DNA from: Hypomyces perniciosus
Taxonomy: Eukaryota; Ascomycota; Sordariomycetes; Hypocreales; Hypocreaceae
Length of the DNA stretch: 64,000 nt
Reading direction: 5' to 3'
Assembly (NCBI GenBank): GCA_008477525.1
Contig: SPDT01000004.1
Span: 3,720,001-3,784,000, forward strand
In this document: piece by piece, positions 1 through 12,223 of the stretch
Position numbering within the stretch: the stretch's first letter is position 1
Layout of the letters: each line of letters starts with the position of its first letter
Made by a program: the position numbers and the translations under genes
Notes under the pieces: generated by a model
Database searches by the model: none
What the model saw: the letters and a program-made list of their open reading frames with translations, nothing else
What the model was told of the DNA's origin: nothing

Positions 1-751
1 CAGCATTATTTTTTTTGGGTTCACGCGTAGCATTGCCATGTCCGCTCATTCAAGACTCGAATGTTCCAAGTTCGATCGGGTGGTGGGCACATGCTTCGAT
101 TCGACGGGGGAATAACATGTCAATATCGTACCTTGAAGCGCAAGATCTCGGGCTGGACGAGCTGCAGAGGACGGCCGTTGACCTTAACCAGACCACGGCC
201 AGCCTAACAATCACCAGAGTCAGCATTTCCACATCATCACCATCAATTCTCCCCTCCACTTCGCGCGATGATGCCAATCTTCCTCTCCTCCCCGAGGCAA
301 ACGCCATTCTGTCCTCCACGAACCTTGCAGTGGGCGACAGCCGTAGCCGTCTTCTTCTTGCCGAAGCATTGCACGCTCTGCGTTGTCGTCGACATGGTTG
401 CTGATAGGGCGGATGGGAATGCCTTCGAAGAGAGATTGTGCTGCGATGGGAAAGCCGAACCTTCGTCGTGATGGGACACACACACGCTTTCGCCTAGCAC
501 GGAATTTTTTGCGTCCCGGAAGAAAGGGTTTGTGCCCTCAAAAGACGCCATTCCCCTTTCGGCGGAGAATCGAGTGGGCGGTGGGCGGAGAAAAAAGGCT
601 CAAGCGCGAGCGAGGCGAAACACGTGATGCCTGTGCCCTAAACCCTTCCTTGGACTTTAGCGTTGCGATTGTGGCATCCGCCAAAATTTCGCCTCGAGTG
701 AAGCATCACGCCGGACAAATCAACAACAGTCCCGACTAACCCGCAGTCAAG
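1..751. other. upstream region and promoter of RPL32
   Basis: No gene is supported here. Open frames exist on both strands between about 15 and 740, but they match no family I know and overlap one another. The last part is the promoter and 5' leader of the ribosomal protein gene that follows. Confidence 0.6.
621..646. promoter_or_regulatory. CACGTG and telomere-like box upstream of RPL32
   Basis: CACGTG at 621-626 is followed ten bases later by CCCTAAACCCT at 636-646. CACGTG is the Cbf1 site and CCCTAA-type boxes are Tbf1 sites. In several ascomycetes outside the Saccharomyces lineage this pair drives ribosomal protein genes. Its place, about 110 bp before the 5'-UTR intron of RPL32, fits that use. 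Binding is inferred. Confidence 0.5.
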
Positions 752-837
752 GTAAGTTATTCAGAGATACGGCTAGACGAGAGAACCTCTGTCTGGCAAT
801 CTCCTGTATCGCAGAGTTTCTAACAATTGCTGTCCAG
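752..837 (+). other. 5'-UTR intron ending at the RPL32 start codon
   Basis: A GTAAGT donor at 752, a CTAAC-like branch site near 819 and a CAG acceptor at 835-837 lie directly before the ATG at 838. This makes a probable 86-nt leader intron. Introns touching the start codon are common in ribosomal protein genes. Confidence 0.65.
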
Positions 838-1679
838 ATGGTCGCCGCCAAGAAGCACGTCCCCATCATCAAGAAGCGTACGTTTTGAACGACAAAAATC
901 ACCCTCTCTCCCCTCCTCTTCTTCTTCTTCCACTCTCCGACTGCCTTCGAAGCCTACGACGATTGAAAGAACAAGCGAAAAAAAGGATGATTCGAAGCGC
1001 AGTTGGTTTGGCGGAAGACGAAAAGGACGAGAGGGGGAGAATTTCTCCAGAGACCAAGAACATGGAAATATTGACTGGGAGTTTGCAGGCAAGACGCGCT
1101 TCAACCGTCACCAGAGTGACCGGTTCAAGTGTGTCGACCCTAGCTGGAGAAAGCCCAAGGGTATCGACAGCCGAGTCCGGAGACGCTTCAGGGGCACCAT
1201 TGCCATGCCCACGGTACGTTCCTTTTTTACAAAAGCCCCCCCCTTCCCGCCAGCAAGGCGTCGGATTGACGGGAGAGGATTTGATTGCTGATATTTGCAA
1301 AACACGATTAGATCGGCTATGGCTCCAACAAGAAGACCAAGTTCCTGACGCCCTCCGGCCACCGGGCCTTCCTTGTCAACAACGTCAAGGACCTCGAGCT
1401 GTTGTTGATGCACAACCGAACCCACGCTGCCGAGTACGTAACCCCCTCAAAAGTTCACTCGAACCTCGATACAGAGCCCCCCCTCAGGAAGAGGATATCG
1501 AGAAGAAAGAAAAAAGAAAAAAAAAGAACTTTCTCTCCGGACTTCAAGTGCTAACACCTCCCCCTAACAGGATCGCCAGCGCCGTCTCATCCAGGAAGCG
1601 AATCGACATCATCGCCCGCGCCAAGCAATTAGGAGTCAAGGTCACAAACGCCAAGGCGAAGGTCACGACCGAGGTTTAA
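838..1679 (+). CDS. rpl32: 60S ribosomal protein L32 (eL32)
   Basis: Structural protein of the large cytosolic ribosomal subunit. There are four exons: 838-877, 1089-1213, 1312-1433 and 1571-1679. Together they give 132 codons and a 131-residue basic protein, the normal length for eL32. The product starts [14 protein letters not shown] and carries the family blocks [42 protein letters not shown] and [16 protein letters not shown]. Every junction is GT/AG and the frame closes exactly. A continuous open frame over 885-1679 is intron read-through, not an alternative protein. The CACGTG and CCCTAA boxes and the leader intron upstream fit strong growth-linked expression. Confidence 0.97.
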
Positions 1680-2993
1680 AGCGGGATGGGGTGTTCGTTG
1701 TATGGCATAGAGACTGCAAACGAAAAAGTGGAAAGAAGAAGCCCTTTTTTCCTCACGGGTTTTATCGGTCGGGTCTGGCGGGGGGGAAAGGGCATGGAGG
1801 CGCTCGCGCTGCTAAACTACTAACTAACTGTTCGTTGGTCAATTATTTAAAAAAGACACACACCAAAACTCCCGCGGTTTCTTGCTTGCATCGGGAAGAT
1901 CATCTGGGGTTGTTGTTGCTGTTGTGTGTGCCCCCTGCCTGCGCGCGAAGAGAGAAGGGCGTGGTGGCTGGTCTCTGGCATGATGTATTTTGTCTCTCGA
2001 TGCTAGGGAAATATGACGCACCGTTGATGACACGTTAAATGAAGTGGAAGGCTAGAGAGCGTGGTGCTCTTTGGCTCCTATGAGAGAAATGAAAAGCTTC
2101 AAATCTAAGATGTGTTTGCCTTGACTACAGAGCCGTCGGCAATCAGCCATGTAACATCACTGAGGGCTCCATGAGGAGACACCTGAAATCGTTGCTTGAT
2201 GCCATACTCTAGATGGCATTGAGCACACATACGATTATCTACGTAATATCAAGACAGGAACTCCTCATGTCACTTACCAATATCTAGACACTCCATCGTC
2301 TTTACCAGTTATTACTGATACTCTTCACCACGCAGAACACGCAATCCCTATAGAGATTCGGCAGGGCCTACTATACAAAAATAACAAATCATCTTGATTC
2401 TTCATGGGGTATCACCCACCCTTCCTCCCCTCTCCACCACCAACAAAACAACAAAACACAGATACAAATCTCCCGCCATGGCGAGAAACCTTCGCAACAG
2501 AGCAAAAAAAAAAAAAAAAAAAAAAAAAACACCAAAAGACCACCAGGGTCCAGACACAAACATAAGAGGAGCAGTATTGCAGCTAAGCTCCCCAAACCAA
2601 AACACAAATCAATCCTCCCAAAAAGATTGCAGCACACAAGAAGAGAAAGAAAGACAGGAAAAAGCTAAGCCAACCGAAACCCCCATGGTTAGACTCACCA
2701 GAGTGTGTGTATGTGCATGTATGTATATATATCTCGTGTCATCAGCATGCCGTAACAACAAAGGGAACAGAGGCTTTTCTACAAAAGAGCAGTGGCGAGA
2801 ACAACAAGAGGCATTGCCGCGTCAACTCGTTGTCATGGGACTGGATGTTATGATTTTCCTTCAACGCCGAACAAAAAGCCATGTTTCCGATGAACAAAAA
2901 GACAAATCACGCAGCGTAGGAAGATTGAAGGAATAGGCGGCCGTCTCGTTCGGAGAAAGTCGAAAGCAAACAGAGGAACGTTACGTTTGTCGT
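1680..2993. other. intergenic region, convergent 3' ends of RPL32 and the Bud14/Tea4 gene
   Basis: No gene is supported. The frame at 2394-2936 exists only because a long A tract encodes lysines. The region should hold both 3' UTRs. Confidence 0.6.
2504..2529. repeat. A(26) homopolymer tract
   Basis: An uninterrupted run of 26 A on the plus strand, inside the region between two convergent genes. Confidence 0.9.
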
Positions 2994-5895
2994 TTATATC
3001 GTCCCTCGAGTGCGTTGCTTTCTCGCCAGCCAATCTCCAAGCATGTTGTCAAGTTGCTGCCCAAAGTTAGCATTCCATTCTCCCAAAGTCAATGGCAGAA
3101 CTACTCACTGTTGTTATCTCTGCCAACTTGGCATTCTGCTCCCTGAAGAGGCCTCCCACAACGGGATGATCATTGCCTGCGGGCACAACATCGCTCTTGT
3201 CATACACCACAACCAGCAGATCACGAACATGATCACTCTCGTCGAAGAACGCCCGAAGCTTATCGTCATCCCAGACCTGCTCCTTGCTTGCTCTTGAGGA
3301 GGGGGTAACGCTCTTCGTTCCCTCATCGGTAGACTGCGTATACTCTGGTGATGGCGATGCTTCTGGTGAGCGGTCCTCCGGTGATGAAGTGTCAACCATG
3401 AGTGCGGGAGGATTGGATGTGTTGTTCTCGGGAGACAGAGGCGATCCCGGTGTCGGTGACTCAGCACGAATACCCAGGGGATTCTGCTGCACCTGCCGCG
3501 GTGTGATGGTCTTATCACTGGACGTCGTGGCAGTCGTCTGGAAGCTATCAGGGAACGCCCCAGCCAGCATAGGCCGCACTGGATTGTCCTTGCGCTCCTC
3601 ATTCGCGGGCGGGCCATTGGGAACCATCGACCGTGACTGCTCCATGAGAGCCTCGTCCTCTGAATCATCAGAATCACCGAGATCCATGCGCGTGAATGCT
3701 CTAGCCGCCTGCTGTGACCTTGTCTCCGGTCCGGAGCTTGCACTCCGTGGAGCCATGATCATGGGACTGCCCGCCTTCTCACCGCGCTGACCAGCAGCTG
3801 AAGAAGCCCGTTCTTGAGATGCTTCACGCGCCCGCTGCTGCTGATTCGATGGTATCTCTTGTGTCTCATTTGTCTCGGGGTTGACAATCCGCATTGACGG
3901 CGGAGGCACATTCGAGACGTCATTGATACGGCTCTCAGTTAGGTAGGAGACGAGCTCCACAGTTGATGTCTGTGATGGAGAGCCCCTGGTAGACGACGAC
4001 GGCTCTATCCGAGCCTGTGGCTTCTGCAGCTTCGTCGGCTGTTTGACACCAGCCTTTTCAGCAGACACTGGTTCCTCCACAGGGCGCTCCACAGGGCGTT
4101 CCTCGCTTTCACGAGACTCGACCTCAGGGGCATCTTCCTCGGATGATCTCTTCTTGTCCTTTCTGGAGAAGAAGCTGCGGATAGCACTTGGCTTCTTGTC
4201 CTTCTCTCGTTTATCCTTGTCCTTGCTCTTTTTCCTGTCCTTGTCAGACATGAGCTCCTTCTCCAGGCTAGTGCGCAACTTGATATCTTTCGTATTGACA
4301 GATTCAGACGACTGCCGAGGCGTGTTGTCATCCCGCAACAGGTTTGGCGTGAGGGTAATCTTCTTGGTCTCCACTGTTTCATCCCTAAAGAAAGAGTCGG
4401 TGTTCCTGACGGTGCCGTTCCTAGACCTGCTTGGACCGTCGAGCTTCTCTACGACCTCGTCGCTGCTTCTGTAGCTTTCGTCATCCGGAGGTTCCTCCTT
4501 CACAGGTTCGATAGTCTTGGTTTCCTTGGTCTCCTTTGACCTAGGCCTTAGAGGCTCGACCTTGGCGCTCTCATCTGAGATCTTATCCTCGGCTGACGTC
4601 TGCGAGTTTGCCTCTTGTTCTCTCTGCTCCCTCTCCTCCCTCTGGCGCTGCTGTAGTGCTGTAGTACCAAACAGTTCATCCATATCCTCTTCGTCAGTAG
4701 AATAGTCAAAGTCGGAGTAGTCGACGTAGGTCGGCTCTGCAAATGTAACTGTTGCCTTCTTTCTTATGCCTATTGACTTGAACGTGCTCTTCTGTTTCTG
4801 TACCTGATCGCCAAGCATTGTAGCGGATAGCTGTGCCATGTCAGCAGTTGTCCCAGATCACACGTTAATGAATGGATCATACATCAATATTCCTGTGCTT
4901 ATTCAACCGAGCCAACCTTTCGGTTGGCGTCTCGATATGCTCAGCTGGTAGGTAGCCTGTAATATGGTCAGCCAAGTTATGGGCAAGAGATGGGATTGTC
5001 GAGACAACTCACCAATGCTACTATCTTTGACTACCCTCACCAGCCACCAGTAGCTGTTGCTATCATCTAGCAAGACCATGGTATCGCCCTTGGTGGCATT
5101 GGCCTGGCCCTCGACGGTGGCAACAAAGGTATGCAGCGCGTAGACGAACTCGAAATCGATGTCCTCTGATACATGTAAGCTTTCAGCTGCCCAGCCAGAT
5201 TCAATGAAGCGTGGGTCGTCAGGGAGGGAGAAGCCGGAATCATCATCTTCTTCAAAGGACCCTTCGTAGGGGAAGGTCAGCGGCATATCGTCGGGATCGA
5301 TGAATCGGTGTCCGTAAACGTCGCCGTGGCTCTGGTACTCGAATTCTGGATAGAATGCCTCGGTCTCGGCCATTTCCACCTGCTGGTGATTCCGTCTCTC
5401 ATGCTCATGCTCATCCACCGCGGGATTCTAGCCTCTGGTATCAAAAGTCTGTAGCCTGTCATTGTCATCCACCCAATACACCTCCTCACATCCAGCCAGA
5501 CAATATCGCCCGTCGTCGTCCTCGTCATCGTCGCGATTGTCGCCATCGTCGGGACCGTTGTCTCGCTCGCGCTCGTCGTCATACTCACCGCGAAGAAGAT
5601 GATGGCGAGTCTCGGGGGGATCTGCATGTGCTTCTGTGCTTGTGGTAGGATGTGGCAGGGGGGACCAATGGCTCCTTGGGATGGACGATAGGGACGACAC
5701 GCGCCGCGGCCAAGCCGCAGGCGTCATGCCAACGGGGCTGCACCCACCATCTTCAATCGAGGGCGAACTCGAAATCCTATCCATCATATCGTCGTCCAAG
5801 TCGCCATCGTCGTCCAGGTCATCCTCGTCAGCCGAGGACATGCCTCCGTTTTGCGCCACGGCCAGTGCATCCTGCTGCTGTCGATACACATCCAT
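2994..5895 (-). CDS. Bud14/Tea4-type SH3 cell-polarity protein (start uncertain, in-frame TAG)
   Basis: Yeast Bud14 and fission-yeast Tea4 recruit type-1 phosphatase to growth sites and control formins and polarity. Exons read on the minus strand are 5895-5013, 4956-4883, 4830-3109 and 3056-2994. The introns of 56, 52 and 52 nt are GT/AG and keep frame. An SH3 domain (FEFVYALHTFVATVEGQANA, then YWWLVRV and GYLPAEHIETP) is followed by the conserved LNKHRNIDLSATMLGDQ block. After that come a KKATVTFAEP stretch that could be a loose RVxF-like phosphatase-docking site, an acidic DYSTDEEDMDELFG block and a long disordered Ser/Pro/charged tail. The end, QLDNMLGDWLARKQ, is encoded by the last small exon. 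The acidic N-terminal part (DDDMMDRISSSPSIEDGG) lies in the same frame but is separated by a TAG at 5428-5430. The first ATG in that frame is at 5895. A start at 5373, after the TAG, is the conservative alternative. SH3 identity is firm; the 5' end is not. Confidence 0.85.
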
Positions 5896-6588
5896 GCCGT
5901 TGGCGTTTCCTGCTGTCTCGTCGTCGTTGGTTTTCGTGTCGCTATCGTTGGTGATCCACGGGCCACGGGATTCCTCCTCGGCTGTCTCGTGGGCAACTTC
6001 ACGCAGCGTTTCAGCCTGGTGTGGAGCGGTACTGCTGCTGGTAGTGGTAGTGATAGTGGTGTCGGACGGCTCGTGGCTTCGATGGCTCTGGGCCGCCGGA
6101 GAATGATGATCTTGCAGGTCGATGGTGTCTATTTCGAGTGCCAAAGCGAAGACGCCAAGCGCCAGTCAGTCGACGAAGCCTCGAAACTAAACGCAATTGC
6201 TCACGTGTTCGGCCGCGTTGGAGGTTTCAGGATTTAAAAAGGAAAAAGGAAGAAAAAAAGGTATAAAAGGAAAAAGGGTGATTGTTTCTTATCGAGGAGG
6301 GAGAAGAGCAGTACGGAGTAGTAGCACGCGCACGCGAACAAAAGAAACGAAACAAGGTACTCCGTAACAACAGATCAAAGGGTCTCTGGAATAGTCATGG
6401 AAGGAAGGGGAGAAGTAAAAGCTCCAATCAATACCGTGCGCGCGCAACAAGAACGACAAGTGTCAAAGCTAATGGACGAGGTTGAAACGGGGGCTGGGTT
6501 TTGTCCCTTTTTCGCCTGTTCATCTAGGAAACGAGAAACGAGCAAGGACCAACACAACACGTTGACTTCAGTAGCTTCAGTAGGTAGT

Positions 6589-6615
6589 GCCAGCCAGCCA
6601 GCCAGCCAGCCAGCC
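6589..6615. repeat. (CCAG)n microsatellite
   Basis: About six tandem CCAG units in the upstream region of the polarity gene. Confidence 0.85.
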
Positions 6616-8229
6616 TTCAGAAGAAAGCCCTGGGCAGACAGACGAAAAGCCAAGAATACGAAGTAGTACTTCGTAGATCTGATTGCATTAAATTGTACGT
6701 ACCGGCCCGAATGATTGATGGTCTCGTCATTGTGACTTGCGACTGGTCCTCTGACAGTGATTGACTGGCCTGGGGAGATCAAGAGGAGTGAAAAAAAAAA
6801 AACATGTGTTCGCTCCCCTGGTTTCGTTTCGCTCGCGGGGTCGGGTAAAATCCCCAGAGTACGGAGTACTAATGGAGATTTCCGTTTAGGTCTTTCTCGT
6901 CTTGGAGTACCTTAGTACTAGTAATATCAAAGCACACACAAATGGCCCGCGGATTCTCAACGTCGTCTCGTCGTCTCGTCGTGATCGTCGTGATCGTCTG
7001 CAGTGATATTGGATGGCGGAGGAGAGTTGGTTGGGGTGGTCGCATCTAATGTGAGAGAAAAGTGAGAAAGAAGCGAGGCAATGCTGCTGCTCCGTACGAG
7101 GACTCGTCCAGGCTATGGAGTGGTATACTCCGTACCTATGCTGGGCAGAAAAAGTGATTGTGGCGCGCTCAATTCGAGTCCAGGCCCGTCCGTCTAACGT
7201 CTTTTGGCATGCATGGTGGGAATGTCAGTGCGAAAGGAATGGCTTTGTTTCGTTCTAATGTCATGAATAAAATAAATTCCTGTCAAACAAGCTGTGTTTC
7301 TTCCTCCTGGCTGGCCCCAGATATCCCGACCACTATTATGTAGATACCTACTGCTCCGTACTTGATCATCGCCTCAACGTCTCTCAGCTTCGTTCAATAT
7401 GATCATCATGTATGGCGGCCTCCGTACAGAGTACAGTGCAGTGAAAGAATAGAAAGTCAATCTTATTGTCTCTCCATTTATTAGACGTCATCCCCGAAAC
7501 ACGCAGATAACTGCTCCATTGGGCCACATGCATGCGGCCTCCTCCCGCATACATATACATACATACGGAGTACATATGCACGCACTTTGCATCCACTCAC
7601 GCACTCACTCGCTCACACTCACCCAACTCAGCGCATCATCGCCTCAGCCTCACATATCCCATTCCATTCCATTCCCGCCAGCCAGCCACCTATCAGTACC
7701 AAAATACCAGAATCCTATCCTCATCGGCATACCCGTAATACACGTCAAAAATACCCATCATCTCCATTTTCCTGCAAGCAAAGCGGTGGTGGCGGGTACG
7801 TAATATCAAACCTCTCCAAAGGCTGAATGAAAAACCCACACCCCCACACCTCTATATATGTACGAAGTACTCCGTACTCGTATATACTTTTACCCCTGGA
7901 TCCATTTTTGGGGGCGGATTTGTTGATCCTTGACCGAGAGCGGCCCATTGGCCAACCAGCCTCTTCTTATCTCTCTTCTCTTCCCCGGCTCCAACACCAG
8001 CCATAGTAATATGATATGTACTCTTAATACTCCCTCCGTACTCCGTACAAAGTAGTGGTATCACAATCTTAATACTACTAGTATCTAATATCCACGTCCG
8101 AGTGAAACTACGGAGCATTTTTCATCATTCCAGAACCTCCAGATTTCCACTCAAGGCCCGTCCCGAAACATTTCATTCAGTCTCCGCTGACCGTGTCGAT
8201 GCAGGTCTCAATGTAATAATAATAGTTAA

Positions 8230-8246
8230 TACTCCGTACTCCGTAC
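8230..8246. repeat. two-step 7-bp ladder of the TACTCCGTAC motif
   Basis: The sequence TACTCCGTACTCCGTAC holds two copies of the 10-mer overlapping by three bases, so the unit repeats every 7 bp. It is one member of the dispersed family described in the findings. Confidence 0.85.
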
Positions 8247-8876
8247 AGAGCAGTATAACGTCAGCCACACTCATTCACCTGCTCACACCATGCAGCTGCA
8301 CAGCTCAGCTCAGCCGATGCGGTTTGTTGGTTGGTTCACTTCTTAGGTGAGCAATACAAATATGTAACCTATTACTATATCGCCACCACCAGCGTCGCGT
8401 TCGCCTTCCCAATTGGTATGTGATACGGCTACAGGTGCATATGGCCAAGAATCCATTATCAACACCCATTACGAAGCACCATTAATATGAAATGCCCATG
8501 CTTCGTATACGGAGTGCATTTTATACACATCTACTTCGTAATGCCACTTGAGCCATTTGAACAATTCGCAGCCAGTGTTGAAAAAGGTGCAGTTGATGCC
8601 ATTAGTTGAATCTATACTTTTTTATCGCCACTAGGCTGTAGTCTTTGCCCAGTGTCTTTTCATTTCCCCATAATGCCTTTCCGTACCCGCCCATTAACCC
8701 ATGAAAATAGCAAATAGAATAGCTCCCTTCCTATGCTTTGCCCCTCAGGGCAGTAATAATGCCTCCTTGTTTTTTTTTTGGAGAGCTCGTCCATCAGCTC
8801 CGTCTCTAAGCAATGCATCGTTACATGAATGAATGCTACTACAGAAATACGCTCGAAACAAAAGATCAAATCATAT

Positions 8877-11800
8877 TTACTGTCCGTTGACAGCAAGTTG
8901 TTGGACTTGCTCAGTTCCATCCTGGCTTCCCGCGATCTGGGCCATCTTCTTCGACATGCTATTCATATTGTTAGTGTCTGTTTCTCCAAGGTCCAGCTAT
9001 AAGAGTGTACTTACAAGTCAAAGAAGGCAAACTGGCTGGGCTGGCTGCCAAACTCGTAAACGAATCGGCTGGCCAGGTAGCTACCGAAGATAGCCCTCAG
9101 GTAGCTGTCGGGCACCCGAGAGATGATCGTGTCCAATCCGATCTTGTCCTGCAGAAGCTTGGGCAGGGCATCCTTCAGCACACCGTAGCGGATCTTCTCA
9201 TTGTCCCAGAGATCAGAGTGCTGGAGCTTCTCATCAAGATCAGTGATGGCACCCGACAACTTATCAGACAGGACCGATCGCGAAATGCCCGTCTGCTCGT
9301 GCTCGCGCCAGATGGCCTCGAACTCAAGGCGAGCGTTCTCCTGAATCTTGGCCTGTACCTGTCGGACGTAGTCATTGTAGAACTCAGGTGCCTCACCAGT
9401 CTTGGAGTCGACACACATGTTGTCAACGAAGCCCTCGTCATCAAATGACAGTGCGGCCAAGACTTCGAGAGACGACGAGGTGACACCACCCTTGTTGGCC
9501 GAGGCGTCCTTGTAAAGGATGCAGCCAGCCGCCTCCAGTCGCAGCTTGGCGTCCTGGGTAATGAACAGGTTGGCACCCTCGACAATGTACGGGATGGTTG
9601 ACTTGCCATCCTTGATGAGTCTGTTGACAGAAATGAGGTCGATCGACTCGGGTCGGCCACCGCAAGGGACGAAGGCATCCGTCATACCATTGTCTCGCAG
9701 GTGGTAGGTGTTACGGAACGACGTGCCGTTGTTGACAACCTCTCCGCTTGGGAGGGTAACATTGTTCTCCTCGCAGAGCACACGGTAACCATCCTTGGAT
9801 AGCTTGGTCATGTCGTACTCGACGATCATGGCACGCTTACGGGCAAGGCGAACAAGCTCATCCTTGTCCAGACCATTGGGATCAGCCAACACACCAGAGC
9901 CGTCGACAACCGCAGTGTACTTCTCGTTACCGAGAAGGATTTCGTTGCTTCCCAAGTCACCATCGGGACCACCAGTCTGCATCTTCCGGACCGTGGAGGG
10001 ATCCAGCTCAAGCTTGCGGTAGATACCCTTGACGTACTCACGCACAGACAGAGTGGTCATGCCATACTTGTCGTGGGGGATGCCACCCAGCTTCTGGGAC
10101 TTGCCAGTGAAGAAGGACTTCCACCAAGGAGCTCCTCGAGTCCTGGCGTGCTCAGTGGCCCAGTTAACCAGGTCAGCAGTGTTCTCATCAGGACCCATGA
10201 ACAAGATCTCCTCCTTTCCATAGAGATCCACGATGGGGTTCTTGATGCCAGGAGTCTCAGCAGGGAGGAGAAGATCCAAGATACTATCAATGTACTTCTC
10301 AAACGCCTCAGTCGCCTTGTCTTGCTGCTTGGGGTCCAGGAGAATGACACCCTTGGATCCACCCTCAGGAATATCCTTGTTCTTGCGCTGCTGGGTGCTG
10401 GCAAGTCCGTAGTTCTCGTCAAAGAGGTTACGCGCGTTGATGGCGTAGGCCTCCTTGCTGCGAGACTTGACGATACGGATACCACCACGAGAAATGTCTC
10501 GGAAACGAAGGTGGAAGCCTCGAGACTCAGCACCAATGACAAGGAACATGCCGTAGAGAGGCTTTGGGTACTCGGCATCGGGCAAGAAAGAGGGATCCAA
10601 GCGGAAGCTGAGGGCAACCTTGGTGGGCGTGAAGTAGTTCGTCTTGAGAATGGCATTGTTGAACACCCTAAATGCAGTCATGACCATCTCGTCGTGCTCG
10701 TTGGCCACCGTCGTGGAGATCTTGTCACGTAGCTTCTCATCGTTGAGCACCTCAACGGCAGGAGTCGGTGCAATGATCTGCTTGTAGTCGGCACTGAGGT
10801 GGACGTTGGCGAAGGCGGCGTACAGAAGACGCACGAGTTCGGGGTACGACTGAATAATCTCGAGGATGTAGTCAGGGGTGAAGGTCTCCGTACGCAGACG
10901 TCGCTTAAGCTTGGACAGCAGGGCTGCCTGAGCATTCTGCTTAGGGTCCAGAAGCTCTGATAAAGAGGCATACTCGGGGCCCAGTCGGTTGAGGAAGTGC
11001 TGCACGAAAACCCACGCAGTGTGAGCGTAGACGGATTCCTGCAGACTCAGCTCGCCGGTCGCGAAAAGGTGGTGGAACTTGTTCTGAGGCAAGCAGTAAA
11101 GGAGAGAAATCTCCTTGGTGATCTGGTGCATCGACGCGTCCATAGATGGGAAGTAGCTATCAAGGTTGGAGGCGGGTCGAAGATAGACACTCATGATGGT
11201 GATGCCGTTCGAGAACTGCTCCACATACTTCCTGGAGCTGGTGACACCATAGTAATGGTACAGGTCACTGAGGGTCGAGAAAATGCCACGGGCGGTTCGC
11301 GTGCGGAAGGCAACAACGAGACGCTTCTCAACAGAGTCCTCGATGTCGTAGACCTCAATGACAGGGCCTGTCCGGTTGACGGCAAGCTCAATGATCTCCT
11401 GGTAGATCTGCTTAGTGTTGGCAGTGGCCTTCTGCCAGAAGCCAGTGTCAGAGATGAGCTCAATGTTGGTCTCCTTGGGGTTCGTAGACTCGGGGCTCTG
11501 CTTGAAGTGGCACTGGTAGACGAAGTAGCACCGAAGGGTAGCCTTGGAGTTGGGGCTGGCGCCGATAGCAGCCGGCGAACGGAAAGTCTCCACGCGGTAC
11601 TTGGTCTTGCCCTGGTGATCCAAATATTTGGCCTCAAGACGAGACTCATATCGAGGTCCACTGACGTGACCCTTGCCGGGCTCACTTGTGTCGATGTAGA
11701 TGGCGTGGTCATGTGCCTCCATGTCCAGGCGGATTTCTTCCTGCTTATCCTCCCTGGAGTGGGCGGCAACCTTGGCGGCATAGAGAGAGGTGATCTGGTT

Positions 11801-12223
11801 GGCAATGACTTCCGGAGTCTCAATGTGGAAGTAGACATCGTCAATGCCGAGCTGCTCGTAGAACCACTGGATCTGTTCATCAACCAGTGACTCGGGGATC
11901 CAGCCAGACTGTTGAATGATAGTCTTGACGGCCTTGATCTGGTCCACCTTGCCCTTGAACTCGGGGGCAACGTAGCCAACCGTACCGGACCTCAAGATGC
12001 GGTTTCCGTTGCCATTATGAGGCAGAGGAGGAACGCTGAAGTGTGTGGGCTGTGGTGAAGGGCCCCGGCTGGACTCTGAGTCCTCGCTCTGGAGCTGAGC
12101 CACAGACTTGGGCTTGGGAGGAATTACTGAGGCCATGACTGATGTGATGTCCTCAAGAGGATCTTGGTACTCGGGGAATCTGTCCAGGGCGGAAATGTTA
12201 GTTGTGTCAATTGCGACGGCCAT
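8877..12223 (-). CDS. gdh2: NAD-specific glutamate dehydrogenase, large fungal type
   Basis: Oxidises glutamate to 2-oxoglutarate and ammonium with NAD+, the catabolic step of glutamate use. There are two exons on the minus strand, 12223-9015 and 8958-8877, joined by a 56-nt GTAAGT/TAG intron. They give 1096 residues, close to the roughly 1050 usual for fungal GDH2. The catalytic signature is IPEGGSKGVILLDP with the lysine near residue 624. A nucleotide-binding TGGPDGDLGSNE block lies near residue 750. The small second exon supplies FFDFMSKKMAQIAGSQDG and the stop; without it the protein would appear to end at FFDL. The start at 12223 has a good context (gccATGGCC) and precedes MAVAIDTTNIS. 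The open frame reaches 12268, but no ATG lies upstream in it. No mitochondrial targeting sequence is obvious. Confidence 0.96.

Larger units (their letters stand above)
5896..8876. other. 3-kb gene-free region between the Bud14/Tea4 and GDH2 genes
   Basis: No coding sequence is supported. The region includes at least seven exact copies of the TACTCCGTAC motif (for example 6311, 6859, 7126, 7868, 8039, 8230 and 8237), many one-base variants such as TACTTCGTA, a CCAG tetranucleotide tract and CA/CT-rich low-complexity stretches. The part near 6100-7000 should contain the promoter of the polarity gene. Confidence 0.6.

Noticed and set aside
15..740. Overlapping open frames on both strands at the window start
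   Set aside because: No recognisable domain, frames on both strands overlap, and the place fits the RPL32 promoter.
885..1679. 264-codon open frame over RPL32
   Set aside because: It is read-through of two introns of the ribosomal protein gene; the spliced product matches eL32 exactly.
2394..2936. 180-codon frame containing a lysine run
   Set aside because: The frame depends on the A(26) tract and low-complexity sequence; it lies between convergent genes.
5898..6144. Longer N-terminus for the polarity protein starting at 6144
   Set aside because: The codon at 6144 is TTG, a stop lies shortly upstream at 6166-6168, and no ATG occurs in this frame before 5895.
10997..11890. 297-codon frame opposite GDH2, and similar long frames opposite FZO1 and other genes
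   Set aside because: These are antisense shadows of GC-biased coding sequence and have no domains.
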